From positions 1-64,000 of the forward strand of contig CBDUMS010000003.1 of NCBI GenBank assembly GCA_965368405.1: a stretch of DNA of 64,000 bases, written 5' to 3'. The first letter of the stretch is position 1. The number at the start of each line of letters is the position of its first letter. Both the position numbers and the translations under genes were made by a program. This document shows, in pieces, positions 36,164 to 46,529 of this stretch. Under the pieces are notes generated by a model. That model was given only the letters and a program-made list of their open reading frames with translations. It had not been told where the DNA came from and did no database searches. Source of the stretch: S012-113 sp965368405 (lineage in GTDB: Bacteria; Bacteroidota; Bacteroidia; Cytophagales; Cyclobacteriaceae).

Positions 36164-37135
36164 CTATTTAAGCCATTTCTCGTATCCTTTCGGTGCGCTA
36201 TAAGGATAATCTGGTTCATAATGCTCCCATATTATTTTGGAGGCGTCCCTTATTAATTGAAAGCCGGCATTCGAATGATCCCAGCTTGTATCTTCTTGTT
36301 TATTGGTGATGACACAAAAAACATAGTCTCCTGAAGGGGCATTTACATAAACTACCTCTGAGCGACTTTGGCTAACCGAGCCCTGTTTTGACGCCGTACC
36401 AATTTCAGGGGGTATTTGCGATAACGCTTCACTATTCCAATAGATATTACCCATTACCCGAAACATCTCTTCGCTGGCCGCTGAATTAATGGCTTTCTTT
36501 TGACCAATCATGGCTACCAGCGATGCCATTTCATAGGGCGTCGTTTGACCCCAACCGTACTTCTTCCAATCGTTATGTCTACCCGGAGTTCTGGAATTCA
36601 TTCTGGTTTTCTTCATTCCAGCATCGCTTAACCAGTCATTTATAGCCGTTCCGGTACCCGCTAAATGTTGACACCATAAACTCGCGGTGTTATCACTCAT
36701 GGTAATCATCAGCATAACCAGCTTGCTCAACACAACTTGCTCTCCATCCTTAAAAGATCCTAGAATGTCATCTCCTGAATACAATAGAGAATCCTTATAA
36801 AGCATCTTATCATTATAGCTTAAATCGCCAGCATCAATTTTATTAAATAAGGTTAGCATAATAGGCACTTTGATCATGCTTGCCGTAGGAAACAACTTAT
36901 TATGGTTAATTCCCACCTTGGCTTGCTTCGCAAAATGATATACATAAATACCTGCTTCACCTTCAAAATCTTTCATCACAGTATTCAACTTCCGCTCGAG
37001 TGAATTATCGATACTGTCCTTATTAGATGCATGGGAGGAATAATTTAGAAATAGCAGAAATAGACACACCAGCGCATAAATGGCCTTTGTACTTAGTTTG
37101 GTTAACCGTTGAAATAACTGCATAAGAAATGGCAA
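36164..37135 (-). CDS. Class A beta-lactamase-like serine hydrolase
   Basis: 323 aa. Signal-type N terminus, then a class A fold: Ser-x-x-Lys in TASMIKVPIM, SDN in MSDNTAS, and KxG in SKQGSVSQS. The omega-loop motif ExxLN with the deacylating glutamate is not present; the aligned stretch reads RTPGRHN. So it may be a DD-peptidase-like or otherwise non-lactamase enzyme. Periplasmic. Divergent from the M28 peptidase gene with only ~33 bases between starts. Confidence 0.85.
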   Translation of the reverse strand: MPFLMQLFQRLTKLSTKAIYALVCLFLLFLNYSSHASNKDSIDNSLERKLNTVMKDFEGEAGIYVYHFAKQAKVGINHNKLFPTASMIKVPIMLTLFNKIDAGDLSYNDKMLYKDSLLYSGDDILGSFKDGEQVVLSKLVMLMITMSDNTASLWCQHLAGTGTAINDWLSDAGMKKTRMNSRTPGRHNDWKKYGWGQTTPYEMASLVAMIGQKKAINSAASEEMFRVMGNIYWNSEALSQIPPEIGTASKQGSVSQSRSEVVYVNAPSGDYVFCVITNKQEDTSWDHSNAGFQLIRDASKIIWEHYEPDYPYSAPKGYEKWLK

Positions 37136-37168
37136 AAAAGATTGTGATATATTAGCGGGCTAAAATTA

Positions 37169-38470
37169 ATGATTAACATGAGAAAAAGCATCGGATTAAT
37201 AGTAGTTATCGCTTTTTTAACGAGTAGCGGCTGCGAGACCTTCGAAATTAATGAAGAGTACGTAAAGGAAAAAATCACTTATTTATCTTCCAATGAATTA
37301 CGAGGAAGGCGAACGTTTAGCCCTGAAATTGAAATTGCCGCTGAATATATTGCAAATGAATTTAGCAATGCTGGTCTAGAAGAGTTCGAAGGAAGTCTTA
37401 ATCATATTCAAGAATTCTCCCTTTTCGAAATTTCCCAGGGTAAGCTAGAGCTTATTATTAATGATCAAACGATAGATGATCGCAATTTTGTTGCACAATT
37501 GAATGATGAGGTAATTGAATGGCAAAATAGCGAAAACGTTATTATAACTTATATTAAACCAGAGGATGATTTCTACGAAGAATTCGGGCGCTTCCGGCGT
37601 AACGATGATAATCTATTGGTTATTGTAGCCCCAGAACATCGGCAAGCTTTTGAGCGGTATTCTCGATTTTTTAGCCGGGCAAATAGAACCTTCGAATTAG
37701 GCTCCGGTCGCTCCATTGTTATGGCCATATCCGAAATTAATGAAGTTAGTAATTACCACTTTAAAGCGACAGCTTCTATAGAAACCAAGAAGCTTAGTAA
37801 TGTTGTGGGTGCAATTTCTGGGGAGCGAACTGATGAATATGTATTGTTTTCAGCCCATTACGATCATATCGGCATTCGTAAAGCGAATAATGATGGCGAT
37901 TCTATCGCAAACGGCGCTAATGACGATGCATCGGGGACCGTTGCCGTAATGGCCCTCGCAAAATACTTTGCTACTCAGCCCAAGCCAGAACGAACACTCT
38001 TGTTCGTGGCTTTTACTGCCGAAGAAATGGGCGGTTATGGATCGAGGTTTTTTTCCAACAATCTTAGCCCAGATGAAATCGTAGCCATGTTTAATATCGA
38101 AATGATTGGAAAACCAGCTGTAAGCGGACCAAATACTGCATGGATATCCGGCTGGGACAAATCCGACTTTGGCCCCCTGCTTCAAGCGAGTGCAGAAGGT
38201 ACAGGCTACGAATTTTACGCCGACCCATATCCAGATCAAAACCTTTTTTATCGATCCGATAACGCGACACTTGCACGCTTAGGGGTGCCGGCTCATTCGA
38301 TAAGCACCACCCCTATTGACGTAGACCAAGATTATCATCAGGTTACAGATGAGGTGGCAACATTAGATATACCCCACTTAACCAATACAGTAAAGGCTAT
38401 TGTTCAAGGTGCTAAGGGAATAATATCTGGAGAGCAAACACCTACCAGAGTTAACCCCGATGAAATTTAA
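37169..38470 (+). CDS. M28-family metallopeptidase lipoprotein
   Basis: 433 aa (430 from the ATG at 37178). Lipobox TSSGC near residue 22, then an M28 peptidase. The two-zinc site is visible: SAHYDHIG (His), NGANDDASGTV (bridging Asp), FTAEEMGGYGS (Glu) and FNIEMIGK region (Asp replaced or offset), with a final His in SISTTP / DQDYHQ. Likely an aminopeptidase on the cell surface or in the periplasm. Overlaps the convergent DksA-type gene by 4 bases. Confidence 0.9.
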   Translation: MINMRKSIGLIVVIAFLTSSGCETFEINEEYVKEKITYLSSNELRGRRTFSPEIEIAAEYIANEFSNAGLEEFEGSLNHIQEFSLFEISQGKLELIINDQTIDDRNFVAQLNDEVIEWQNSENVIITYIKPEDDFYEEFGRFRRNDDNLLVIVAPEHRQAFERYSRFFSRANRTFELGSGRSIVMAISEINEVSNYHFKATASIETKKLSNVVGAISGERTDEYVLFSAHYDHIGIRKANNDGDSIANGANDDASGTVAVMALAKYFATQPKPERTLLFVAFTAEEMGGYGSRFFSNNLSPDEIVAMFNIEMIGKPAVSGPNTAWISGWDKSDFGPLLQASAEGTGYEFYADPYPDQNLFYRSDNATLARLGVPAHSISTTPIDVDQDYHQVTDEVATLDIPHLTNTVKAIVQGAKGIISGEQTPTRVNPDEI

Positions 38471-38796
38471 CTAGCACAGTTAACGCAGAGTTGACTTTCG
38501 GGCCTAATTAAAATCCTTCCTATGGGAATGGGTTGTTTGCACTTATTGCAAATACCAAAATCCTTGGTTCCAACCTTTTTCAGAACTTGTTGCAGTCCCT
38601 TTAGTTTAGACTCTGACTGGCGCAAAGATGCCTCTGTGATGGCTTTATTATTAATGGCGTCCATTCTGGATATGCGCCCTATTGCTACATCTGGTGCTAT
38701 AGGTGCATTCAAGTCCTTATAAGTTGCTATCAACTTTTGAGTCTTGTCTATTTCACTTTTGACTAACGCCGTAAGCTGATCTTGATTATGACCCAT
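38467..38796 (-). CDS. TraR/DksA-type zinc-finger protein
   Basis: 109 aa. A helical N-terminal part and a C4 zinc finger CNKCKQ...CVNC at the C terminus, as in the DksA/TraR family. DksA binds the RNA polymerase secondary channel and acts with ppGpp; small Bacteroidota members may bind differently. The DxxDA tip is only partly preserved (RMDAINNKA). It lies three bases after the S9 peptidase stop, so it is the last gene of the M16-S9 transcript. Confidence 0.85.
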   Translation of the reverse strand: MGHNQDQLTALVKSEIDKTQKLIATYKDLNAPIAPDVAIGRISRMDAINNKAITEASLRQSESKLKGLQQVLKKVGTKDFGICNKCKQPIPIGRILIRPESQLCVNCAS

Positions 38797-38799
38797 GAT

Positions 38800-40836
38800 C
38801 TATTTTAAAGGCAATTCTATCTCCTCGTTCCAGATATATTTTCCAAACCATTGCCAGTTATGCCACATTGCTGCCAAGCGTTCTTTTGGCTTGGTAATAC
38901 CATGGCCAAAACCATTATAAATTACTAATTCGGTTTCAACACCTACATCCTGTAAGCCCTGATAAAGTTCGAATGCATTGGCCGGCGGTACTCTCTTATC
39001 AAATTCACCGTGCTGTATTAATGTTGGTGTCTGAGCTTTATTAATATTAGTCATTGGCGATGTTTTCTCATAGACCGCTTTATTAGACCAAGGTGTAGCT
39101 TGTAAATACTGCCTGGTAAAAGGGTGTATATCGGTATTTACATAATAGGTCATCCAGTTAGATATTCCTGCTCCCACTGAAATAGCTTTAAATTTTGTTG
39201 AGTTAGTGGTGAGAAAGGCTGAAATATAACCGCCCTGACTCCAGCCCATCGATGCCACCTTGCTCTCGTCTACTACACCTTCAGCCACAAGATGGTCAAC
39301 TCCTGACTCTACATCCCAGGCATCACCTACGCCAAGGTTATTCACATTAAGTTTTCTAAAATCCTCGCCATAGCCCGCAGAACCACGATAGTTAGGTCGC
39401 AATACCAAGGCTCCCTTATTAAGCCATTGAATTATGGGGTATACATATGCCGGTGTTGGCCCCGGTGTGCTTATACCGGTTGGGCCACCATGAATAACCA
39501 CCATCAAAGGGTACTTGTTAGCCGGATCATAATTCTGAGGTTTATGTAGGACACCTTCAATCTCTGCTCCATCCTTGCTTTTCCACCGAACCACTTCGCT
39601 TTGCGCTGTGTTCCAATCCTTTATTTGCTCTGAATTATTGGTAATCTTCTTGAGTGACTTCAGTGTAATATCAGCAAGATAGATTTCGGTTAAGTCATTA
39701 TCATTTGCTCCTGTAAGACTGATGCTGGCCCCCGATTTATCCATACTAAAATCATAGATCCTCTCCGGTGTTGTTGATAAAAGGGTGGTTTTCCCATTCT
39801 TTGGATTAATGGATAGTAAATGACGCTTTGTTTTCTGCCATGCTGTTCCATAAATGGCCTTGTCATTCCAAACTAACCGGTTGATATTCTCATCGAAATC
39901 CGTTGCGATTTCACGTACTTTCTTATTGCCCAAAGAAATTATAAAGTATTGATCATTAGCATAATAATTAGATGTTCTGTTATCTAAACTTGAAGTGTAT
40001 AATAACGATTTACTGTCGGGTGACCAAGCAATAATTCCGTCGTAGCTGGGATTTTCAATTAATACATTATACTCTTTCGTTTTCAAATCATAAACAGATA
40101 TATCTGAGTTGAAAAAGCTATTGATTAACGGGTCTGGTTGATGATCAAAAGCAATCTTACTGCCATCGGGAGACCATAAAAATCCTTCGATCGTAAAGTC
40201 ATTACTTTTTATCAGCACTTCTCCATTAGCTTTCGCCTGCAATGTTGAATCATTTAATTCCAATGGCAATTTCCATTGCATTGCTCCTTGCGGATCAAAA
40301 TCGATTAGCCTGAGATGGGTTAGTTCGAACTCCTTATCTTCTACGGCATAGCTGCCATACTTGTCCTTTCTCTTCTTCTCATCCTTTGGCTTATCGGTGT
40401 ATAAAAAAGCGATTTCTTTGCCATTAGGCGACCACTGAAAGCTTCCAATGTTCCCTTCCGACTTCGATACCTGAATAGCCTCTCCTCCTTCAAACCGAAT
40501 GGCATGAATCTGGCTGTTTTCACCTCTTCTCGATATAAAAGCGATCCACTTCCCATCTGGTGACCATTTAGGTGAACCAGAACTAGCTTTCGGGTTATTA
40601 GTTAACTGAATTGGCTTAGCTCCATTTTTAGAAAGCCAAATTTCTGTGTCAAATCTGTTTTCCTGCCAATCTGTTCCAGATTTTGTAAATAATATAGATT
40701 TACCATCGGGTGAGATCTCTGGGTTAGATACGTTTTGAAGAGAAATTACCTCCTCGAAGGAAGGATCTTTCTTTTCCTGAGCTATCGTTGTGCTTACAAC
40801 AAAGAAAGCTACAAGTACTAATAAAGATAATTTCAT
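38800..40836 (-). CDS. S9-family prolyl oligopeptidase-like peptidase
   Basis: 678 aa from ATG at 40836. Signal peptide MKLSLLVLVAFF ending TIAQ, then a beta-propeller of WD40-like 'SPDGK' repeats (ISPDGKSIL, WSPDGKWIA and others) to about residue 420, and an alpha/beta hydrolase with Ser in MGWSQGGY (~533), Asp in HGEFDKRVPP (~612) and His in FGHGITKP (~643). It cleaves short peptides, probably dipeptidyl- or acylaminoacyl-type, in the periplasm. The start is five bases after the M16 stop; a TTG/ATG reading from 40866 would overlap M16. Confidence 0.92.
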   Translation of the reverse strand: MKLSLLVLVAFFVVSTTIAQEKKDPSFEEVISLQNVSNPEISPDGKSILFTKSGTDWQENRFDTEIWLSKNGAKPIQLTNNPKASSGSPKWSPDGKWIAFISRRGENSQIHAIRFEGGEAIQVSKSEGNIGSFQWSPNGKEIAFLYTDKPKDEKKRKDKYGSYAVEDKEFELTHLRLIDFDPQGAMQWKLPLELNDSTLQAKANGEVLIKSNDFTIEGFLWSPDGSKIAFDHQPDPLINSFFNSDISVYDLKTKEYNVLIENPSYDGIIAWSPDSKSLLYTSSLDNRTSNYYANDQYFIISLGNKKVREIATDFDENINRLVWNDKAIYGTAWQKTKRHLLSINPKNGKTTLLSTTPERIYDFSMDKSGASISLTGANDNDLTEIYLADITLKSLKKITNNSEQIKDWNTAQSEVVRWKSKDGAEIEGVLHKPQNYDPANKYPLMVVIHGGPTGISTPGPTPAYVYPIIQWLNKGALVLRPNYRGSAGYGEDFRKLNVNNLGVGDAWDVESGVDHLVAEGVVDESKVASMGWSQGGYISAFLTTNSTKFKAISVGAGISNWMTYYVNTDIHPFTRQYLQATPWSNKAVYEKTSPMTNINKAQTPTLIQHGEFDKRVPPANAFELYQGLQDVGVETELVIYNGFGHGITKPKERLAAMWHNWQWFGKYIWNEEIELPLK

Positions 40837-40840
40837 GATT

Positions 40841-43678
40841 CTATTTTTCAGGTGATGTAATGTCATTAATCAATATTGGGTCGCCATAACCTAATTCCTT
40901 CATCCGTTCAAATTGGGTCTTTCGGTCTCCAACCACTAACCAAACCATTTTTGAAGGATCAAAATACTCTTCTGACAATGATTTTATCTTATCAATTGTC
41001 ATATCATTCACGATTTGCTCTCTCTGCTTAATATAATCGTATTCGTAGCCATATTCGCTTATGTTTTGCAGCATATTCAGTTTAGCGCGAGCAGTCTCAA
41101 AGGCCCGTGAATTACTTTTAATAAGGAAACCCTTCGTTGTTTCCAGATCCAAATCTGTATACCCAGGTCCGTAATTCTCTAAGATCGATTTAATTGATTC
41201 CGTTGCTTCTAAAGTAATATTCGAGCGAACTCCACTACTAATCGTAAAGTTGCCTGAAATATTATCGCCGCGTAATCGAGAAGAAATACCGTAGGTGTAG
41301 CCCTTCCCTTCTCTCAGCTCCTGAGTAAGTTGAGAGGCAAAACCACCACCACCAAGAATGTAATTGGCAACTGTTACCGGATAAAAGTCAGGGTCTGTTG
41401 CAGACAGCGCAGGGTAACCAATTCTAAGTACCGATTGCTTAGCATCGGGCACATCATAAAAATAGACAGCCGATTCTTCTGGTGGCGCCGGAATCTTCAG
41501 TTCGGGAATAGTAACAGGAACAGCATTCCATGATTCGGTTAAACTATTCAAAGAGCTCAAAAATTCATTTTTAGCAATGGCTCCAACCACGTGCATCTTA
41601 GCTACAGCTTGAGAAATGTTATTATCGTAATATGCTTTTAAGTCGTCTAACGAAATAGATTGGATAGATTCTTCCGAACCCATGAGGTTTTGTGCACGTA
41701 TATCATCATTTCCATATAGCAACCTGTTATAAGCATTTTCGGCAATACTGTTGGGGTTAGCTTCCTGCTGCTTAATTCTGCTTAATGTTTCATTCTTAAG
41801 AAGCTCAAATTCTGTCTCATCCCACCTGGGTTGTGTAAGCATTTCTTCTACTAAGTTGAGTGTAGCCTGATAATTTCTGGCCAAGGTATTTACACTAACC
41901 GAAATCTGATTTTTACTGGAATTTATGCGTATTGAGGCACCTAGCTGCTGAATTGCATCTTCGAGTTCAGCTGGTGTACGGTTGGCAGTTCCTTCTGTCA
42001 TTAGAGATGCGGTTAAATACGCTACACCAAGCTTATCATTGGACTCGAGTAGTTGCCCGCCTTCAATGATAATATTATAATTGACCAATGGGACTTCGTT
42101 ACTCTCAATGCCATAAACGGTTAATCCCGTTGCCAACTCTTCTTCCCAAACAACAGGCACGGTAACGGTTGGTGCCTCACCATAAGGAGGCTCAACGCTT
42201 CTATCGAATGTAGATGGGTTAGGCTCATATTCTGCTGTTATCGAGGCATCAAAACTTTCCTCAGCCCCTTCTACTATTTGTTCTTCAACTACTTCTGCTT
42301 TATCTGAATTTGATAGTGCTAAATCGAGTCTTCCCTGGGGAACAAAGCTAGTGGCAATGTAATTTTTATCTTTAATATAGGTTTCATAAACGCGCATAAC
42401 ATCTGCTGCACTTACTGCAAGAATACTGGCTATATCTTGTGAAACATAACCAGGATCATTGGCAAATATGTTGTACTGTGCTAGCTGAAAGCCCTTTCCC
42501 AACACACTGGAGAGTCCATTATAAAAATCTGTTTCCTGAACTGCCTTAATTCTACTAAGGTCTTTTTCAGATATTCCTTCGGTCTCGAATTTAACCATTG
42601 CCTCTTCAATACCGTCCATAACTTCATCTAGAGGCGTATCTTCAAAAGCAAGTACAGTAAGGTAAAGCTGCCCGGCAAGTTCAGAATCATAATTAAAGGT
42701 CGATATGTCGGAGGTTAACTGCTTATCTTCAACTAACACCTGATATAATGGTGCGCGCTTGCCAAATGCTAAATATTCAGTGAGCACAGCTAAGGGGTAA
42801 CTATCTGGATGGTAACGTTCAACCGTTGGCCATACCATCGTTAATTCTGGCAGACGAGCAAAATTATCTTCATGGTAGAGTTTAACGGTCTCGGCTACAA
42901 CACCTGCTCTTTTAGCTAATGGAGTGATTGGCTCTCCTTTCGGGATTTCATCGAAATACTTATGAACCCACTCTTTGGCTTGTGCTTCGTCAAAATCACC
43001 AGCAATGGTTAAGGTAACATTATTTGGAACATACCATCGATTGAAAAACTCTTTAACATCGGCTAATGTAGCGTTCTGTAAATCCTCTAAAGAGCCGATT
43101 ACTTGCCAATTATACGGATGGTCTGCAGGATAGAGATTTTTATCAATCACATAACTGGTATGGCCATAGGGACGGTTATCTACCCCTTGACGCTTCTCAT
43201 TCTTAACTACTTGTTTTTCTTTGGCCAGTACCGGTTCCGTTACCGTATTGATAAACCAACCCAGTTTATCGGCCTCCGCCCAAATCATCTTCTCCAGAGC
43301 ATCTTTAGGAACGGTTTGAAAATAATTGGTACGATCGCGCGAGGTGGAGCCGTTGGCTCCAGAACCGCCAATTCGAGCACTCATCTTATCGAGACCTCCT
43401 TTTCCCAGGTTTTCCGATTCAAGGAATAATAGGTGCTCGAAAAGGTGGGCAAAGCCGGTTCTACCGGCTTTCTCGCGCGCCGAACCCACATGTGCTGTTA
43501 GGGCTACGGCTACAACCGGATCGGAACGATCGATGTGAAAAATCACCTCTAAGCCGTTGTCAAGTGTGAATTTTTCGTATTCTACTGAAAAATCTGATGC
43601 CGATTGCTCTATTGGCTGTTGGCAACCATGTGCCAAAACAAATAGTATTACGAGTGTTGCGATAAGATTGCGTTTCAT
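40841..43678 (-). CDS. M16 zinc peptidase with two M16 modules, lipoprotein
   Basis: 945 aa. Lipobox-like AHGCQQ near residue 19. The first M16 module has the active HxxEH site in GFAHLFEHLLF (about 76-80) and the third ligand downstream in EADKLGWF. The second half (about 510-945) is an M16C-type module without HxxEH, as in pitrilysin-type pairs. It degrades peptides in a closed chamber, anchored to the envelope. First gene of an M16-S9-DksA operon. Confidence 0.92.
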   Translation of the reverse strand: MKRNLIATLVILFVLAHGCQQPIEQSASDFSVEYEKFTLDNGLEVIFHIDRSDPVVAVALTAHVGSAREKAGRTGFAHLFEHLLFLESENLGKGGLDKMSARIGGSGANGSTSRDRTNYFQTVPKDALEKMIWAEADKLGWFINTVTEPVLAKEKQVVKNEKRQGVDNRPYGHTSYVIDKNLYPADHPYNWQVIGSLEDLQNATLADVKEFFNRWYVPNNVTLTIAGDFDEAQAKEWVHKYFDEIPKGEPITPLAKRAGVVAETVKLYHEDNFARLPELTMVWPTVERYHPDSYPLAVLTEYLAFGKRAPLYQVLVEDKQLTSDISTFNYDSELAGQLYLTVLAFEDTPLDEVMDGIEEAMVKFETEGISEKDLSRIKAVQETDFYNGLSSVLGKGFQLAQYNIFANDPGYVSQDIASILAVSAADVMRVYETYIKDKNYIATSFVPQGRLDLALSNSDKAEVVEEQIVEGAEESFDASITAEYEPNPSTFDRSVEPPYGEAPTVTVPVVWEEELATGLTVYGIESNEVPLVNYNIIIEGGQLLESNDKLGVAYLTASLMTEGTANRTPAELEDAIQQLGASIRINSSKNQISVSVNTLARNYQATLNLVEEMLTQPRWDETEFELLKNETLSRIKQQEANPNSIAENAYNRLLYGNDDIRAQNLMGSEESIQSISLDDLKAYYDNNISQAVAKMHVVGAIAKNEFLSSLNSLTESWNAVPVTIPELKIPAPPEESAVYFYDVPDAKQSVLRIGYPALSATDPDFYPVTVANYILGGGGFASQLTQELREGKGYTYGISSRLRGDNISGNFTISSGVRSNITLEATESIKSILENYGPGYTDLDLETTKGFLIKSNSRAFETARAKLNMLQNISEYGYEYDYIKQREQIVNDMTIDKIKSLSEEYFDPSKMVWLVVGDRKTQFERMKELGYGDPILINDITSPEK

Positions 43679-43690
43679 ATATAATTAAGG

Positions 43691-44980
43691 TTATCTTGTT
43701 AAGCGGTAAATCAAAAGTGCAGCGCGTTGGGTTAGTTCTTCAAAAGTTCTTAGGTCCATGTATTCTTCTGGGGTATGCCCTGCGCCTCCCATTGCCCCTA
43801 AACCATCTACGCCATCGGTATATTTTGCAACGAAAGATATATCGGCAGCGCCTCGCTTAAGCGGATCTACGCCAACAACCTCACCTCGGCCCATAGCCAC
43901 ACTAATATCACTCAATACACCCATTACTTCCTTGTTTCCATCCGTTGGTGACATGGCAGGATAGCTGTCCCAGAAGGTGATTTTCGCTTCAGTTTTTGGA
44001 TAGTTTCTGGCAACAATTTCTTTCATTTTTTCTCTTGCCATAGCCTTCTGTTCTTCTGAGATGAATCGTAAACCACCAGTTACTATGGCAGTCTGAGGAA
44101 TCACATTTGATTTACCATAAGCCGTGCCTTTAAAATTCTGTGTATCATAATCGACAAATGTCCCCCCTAAGATCACTCCTGGATTAAAGGTTAAATACTC
44201 TATTTGATGCAACTCTTCGTAGAATTCATTCAATATTCTGGATATTTCGAAAATTGCGCCAGCCCCATTGTTTTCATTGAATATGCCAGAGCTATGTGCT
44301 CTTTTGCCGGTTACTTCTAATCGCCAACCACTCGACCCTCTGCGCACAATAGTTGCTTTGTTAAACCCGGACGAACCTTCAAAACCCAATGCTATGTCGC
44401 TTCGCTTGCCAGCTTCAACAATATCTTTACGACTTGTCGCAATAGGCTTCCCAGACTCCTCTTCATCACCATGAAGCGCTACTATCACCTGGGCATTATC
44501 TAACAAACCTTGTTCTCTTAGGGCTTTTAAAGCATAAAGCATAATTACATTACCGCCTTTCATATCTTCGGCACCCGGACCAAAAGCGATACTGTCTTGC
44601 TCGGCCCATTTCTGAAAAGGGCTATCCTTCTCAAAAACAGTATCGAGGTGACCAATTAGTAATAGTTTTTTACCCTTAGTGCCTTTGATTTCTCCAAATA
44701 GATGTCCTGCTCGATTCATTTCAGCCGGCATCTCGCTCCAACGGGTTTCAAAGCCAATATCTTTAAATTTAGCATCGAATTCGGCACCGACTTGTCGAAC
44801 ACCATCGAGGTTCATGGTTCCACTGTTCATATTTACGACCTCTTCTAGAAACTGAAGTGCTTCTTCATTGTTGGCGCTCACGGCAGCGATAATCTTCTTT
44901 TCTGTCTTACTGAGCTTTTGTGCACTTGAACCGATGCTAATAATTAGAAATACTAGTATGAGATAATAACTTCTCTTCAT
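43691..44980 (-). CDS. M20 metallopeptidase (glutamate carboxypeptidase type)
   Basis: 429 aa. Signal peptide ending SSAQ. M20 zinc sites: LIGHLDTVFEK (His, Asp), GAEDMKGGN (bridging Asp), HGDEEESGKP (Glu-Glu) and a final His in GAGHTPEEYM. The lid domain starts at GKRAHSSGIF. It resembles carboxypeptidase G2-type enzymes that release C-terminal glutamate, but specificity is not certain. The M16 gene starts 12 bases after its stop, so it may head the M16-S9-DksA transcript. Confidence 0.9.
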   Translation of the reverse strand: MKRSYYLILVFLIISIGSSAQKLSKTEKKIIAAVSANNEEALQFLEEVVNMNSGTMNLDGVRQVGAEFDAKFKDIGFETRWSEMPAEMNRAGHLFGEIKGTKGKKLLLIGHLDTVFEKDSPFQKWAEQDSIAFGPGAEDMKGGNVIMLYALKALREQGLLDNAQVIVALHGDEEESGKPIATSRKDIVEAGKRSDIALGFEGSSGFNKATIVRRGSSGWRLEVTGKRAHSSGIFNENNGAGAIFEISRILNEFYEELHQIEYLTFNPGVILGGTFVDYDTQNFKGTAYGKSNVIPQTAIVTGGLRFISEEQKAMAREKMKEIVARNYPKTEAKITFWDSYPAMSPTDGNKEVMGVLSDISVAMGRGEVVGVDPLKRGAADISFVAKYTDGVDGLGAMGGAGHTPEEYMDLRTFEELTQRAALLIYRLTR

Positions 44981-45038
44981 GATATGGTGATTTAATATTG
45001 GTTGGTGTTATTTAATTATAGCATTACAAAACAGCTTT

Positions 45039-46421
45039 TTATGACTGAAATGCCTTTGCTCTCTCATTTTCAACTTCTTCAATTGTCTTTGCCAGTGGTT
45101 TACCTAGAACCCGATATCCTGAATCCGTAACTAGGACATCTTCCTCTATCCGTATGCCACCAAAATTTCTGTAGTCCTTAAGCTTATCAAAATTAACGAA
45201 GTCAGTATGTTGCCCCTGCGATTCCCATTGATCGATTAATTCTGGGATAAAATAAATTCCAGGCTCAATGGTCACTACAAAACCAGATTTGAGTGTTCGA
45301 CCCAGACGTAAGGATTTAAGCCCAAACTGGGTGCTTTTTTTCGCTCCGGCATATCCCACATACTCTTCACCAAAGTTCTCCATGTCATGAACATCAAGAC
45401 CGAGTAAATGTCCTACCCCATGGGGCATGAATAAAGCGTGCGCTCCTTCAGCAACTGCTTGATCAGTATCACCCTTTGTAATCCCTAAGGACTTTAAACC
45501 ATCAAAAATGGTTTTGCAAGCCGCAAAATGTGAATCTTTATAATTAATCTCCGGTCTTAACACCTCTAGCGAATTAAAGAAAGCCTTCAGGACAATGGAG
45601 TAGATGTCCTTTTGTTTATCAGTAAACCTGGCGGAGACTGGAAAAGTGCGTGTCATATCGCCTGCATAGTGCATATGGTTGGATGCGCCCGTATCTAAGA
45701 GAAACAGGTCGCCATCTTTAATAACATTGCCATGGTAATGGTTGTGCAGGGTTTGTCCATTAATCGTGGCGATAATTGGAAATGAAATATCATTACCCTG
45801 TGCCAGCGCAACCTCACGTACTTTGGCCGCAACCTGCGCTTCGGTCATACCCGGCTTCGCAAACCTCATCGCAGCCAAATGCATATCGGCAGTAATACTA
45901 GCCGCTTCATCCATTTGCTCAATTTCTTCTACCGACTTAATTATTCTTTGCTCTCCAATGGCAATGATCATCTTTTCGGATGCATTCTTATCAATTTCCG
46001 TAAGAGGCCGAGATAAAAGAATAGAAAGCTTTATTTGATGTTCTGGTCGATAAGTAGGCAGGTAATGCACATCTCTGTTTTTAAGATAAGATGCCAGGGT
46101 GTCAGATGGTTTCGTCTCTCTTACGCCCACCTTTTCAGCGCGGTCTTTTAATGTCGGGAGGTTACCCATCCAGATTATATGGTCGATTGAAAGCTCATCA
46201 CCAAAGATGACTTCCGTATTGTTATCTAAATCTATAACTGCAGCTAATCCTGGTTGATCTATACCGAAATAGTATAGAAAAGTGCTGTCTTGACGAAAGG
46301 TATAGACATTGTCTACATAATTCATGGAGCTTTCCTCATTGCCAAGGAAAAGCATGAGACCTCCGTTAAATTGTGATTTAAGTTGATTGCGTCGATTGGT
46401 ATATATTTTTCTAGTGAACAT
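45039..46421 (-). CDS. pepP: Xaa-Pro aminopeptidase (aminopeptidase P)
   Basis: 460 aa, M24B family. It removes the N-terminal residue before a proline. N-terminal aminopeptidase P domain (1-140) and a pita-bread domain with metal ligands in LLDTGASNHMHYAGDMTRTFP, FMPHGVGHLLGLDVHD, VTIEPGIYF and GIRIEEDVLV. Cytoplasmic. The start is ATG at 46421 (MFTRKIYTNRRNQ); an upstream in-frame extension from 46481 adds 20 atypical residues and is rejected. Confidence 0.93.
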   Translation of the reverse strand: MFTRKIYTNRRNQLKSQFNGGLMLFLGNEESSMNYVDNVYTFRQDSTFLYYFGIDQPGLAAVIDLDNNTEVIFGDELSIDHIIWMGNLPTLKDRAEKVGVRETKPSDTLASYLKNRDVHYLPTYRPEHQIKLSILLSRPLTEIDKNASEKMIIAIGEQRIIKSVEEIEQMDEAASITADMHLAAMRFAKPGMTEAQVAAKVREVALAQGNDISFPIIATINGQTLHNHYHGNVIKDGDLFLLDTGASNHMHYAGDMTRTFPVSARFTDKQKDIYSIVLKAFFNSLEVLRPEINYKDSHFAACKTIFDGLKSLGITKGDTDQAVAEGAHALFMPHGVGHLLGLDVHDMENFGEEYVGYAGAKKSTQFGLKSLRLGRTLKSGFVVTIEPGIYFIPELIDQWESQGQHTDFVNFDKLKDYRNFGGIRIEEDVLVTDSGYRVLGKPLAKTIEEVENERAKAFQS

Positions 46422-46529
46422 ATGGCTAACATTAGAATTCCTAAACCCTAAGTTAGAAAAATACTTAGTCATGAGAAGCAAAGAACTTCACAACTTGATG
46501 AGTGGCTATCTATTTAGGTTTCTACTATT

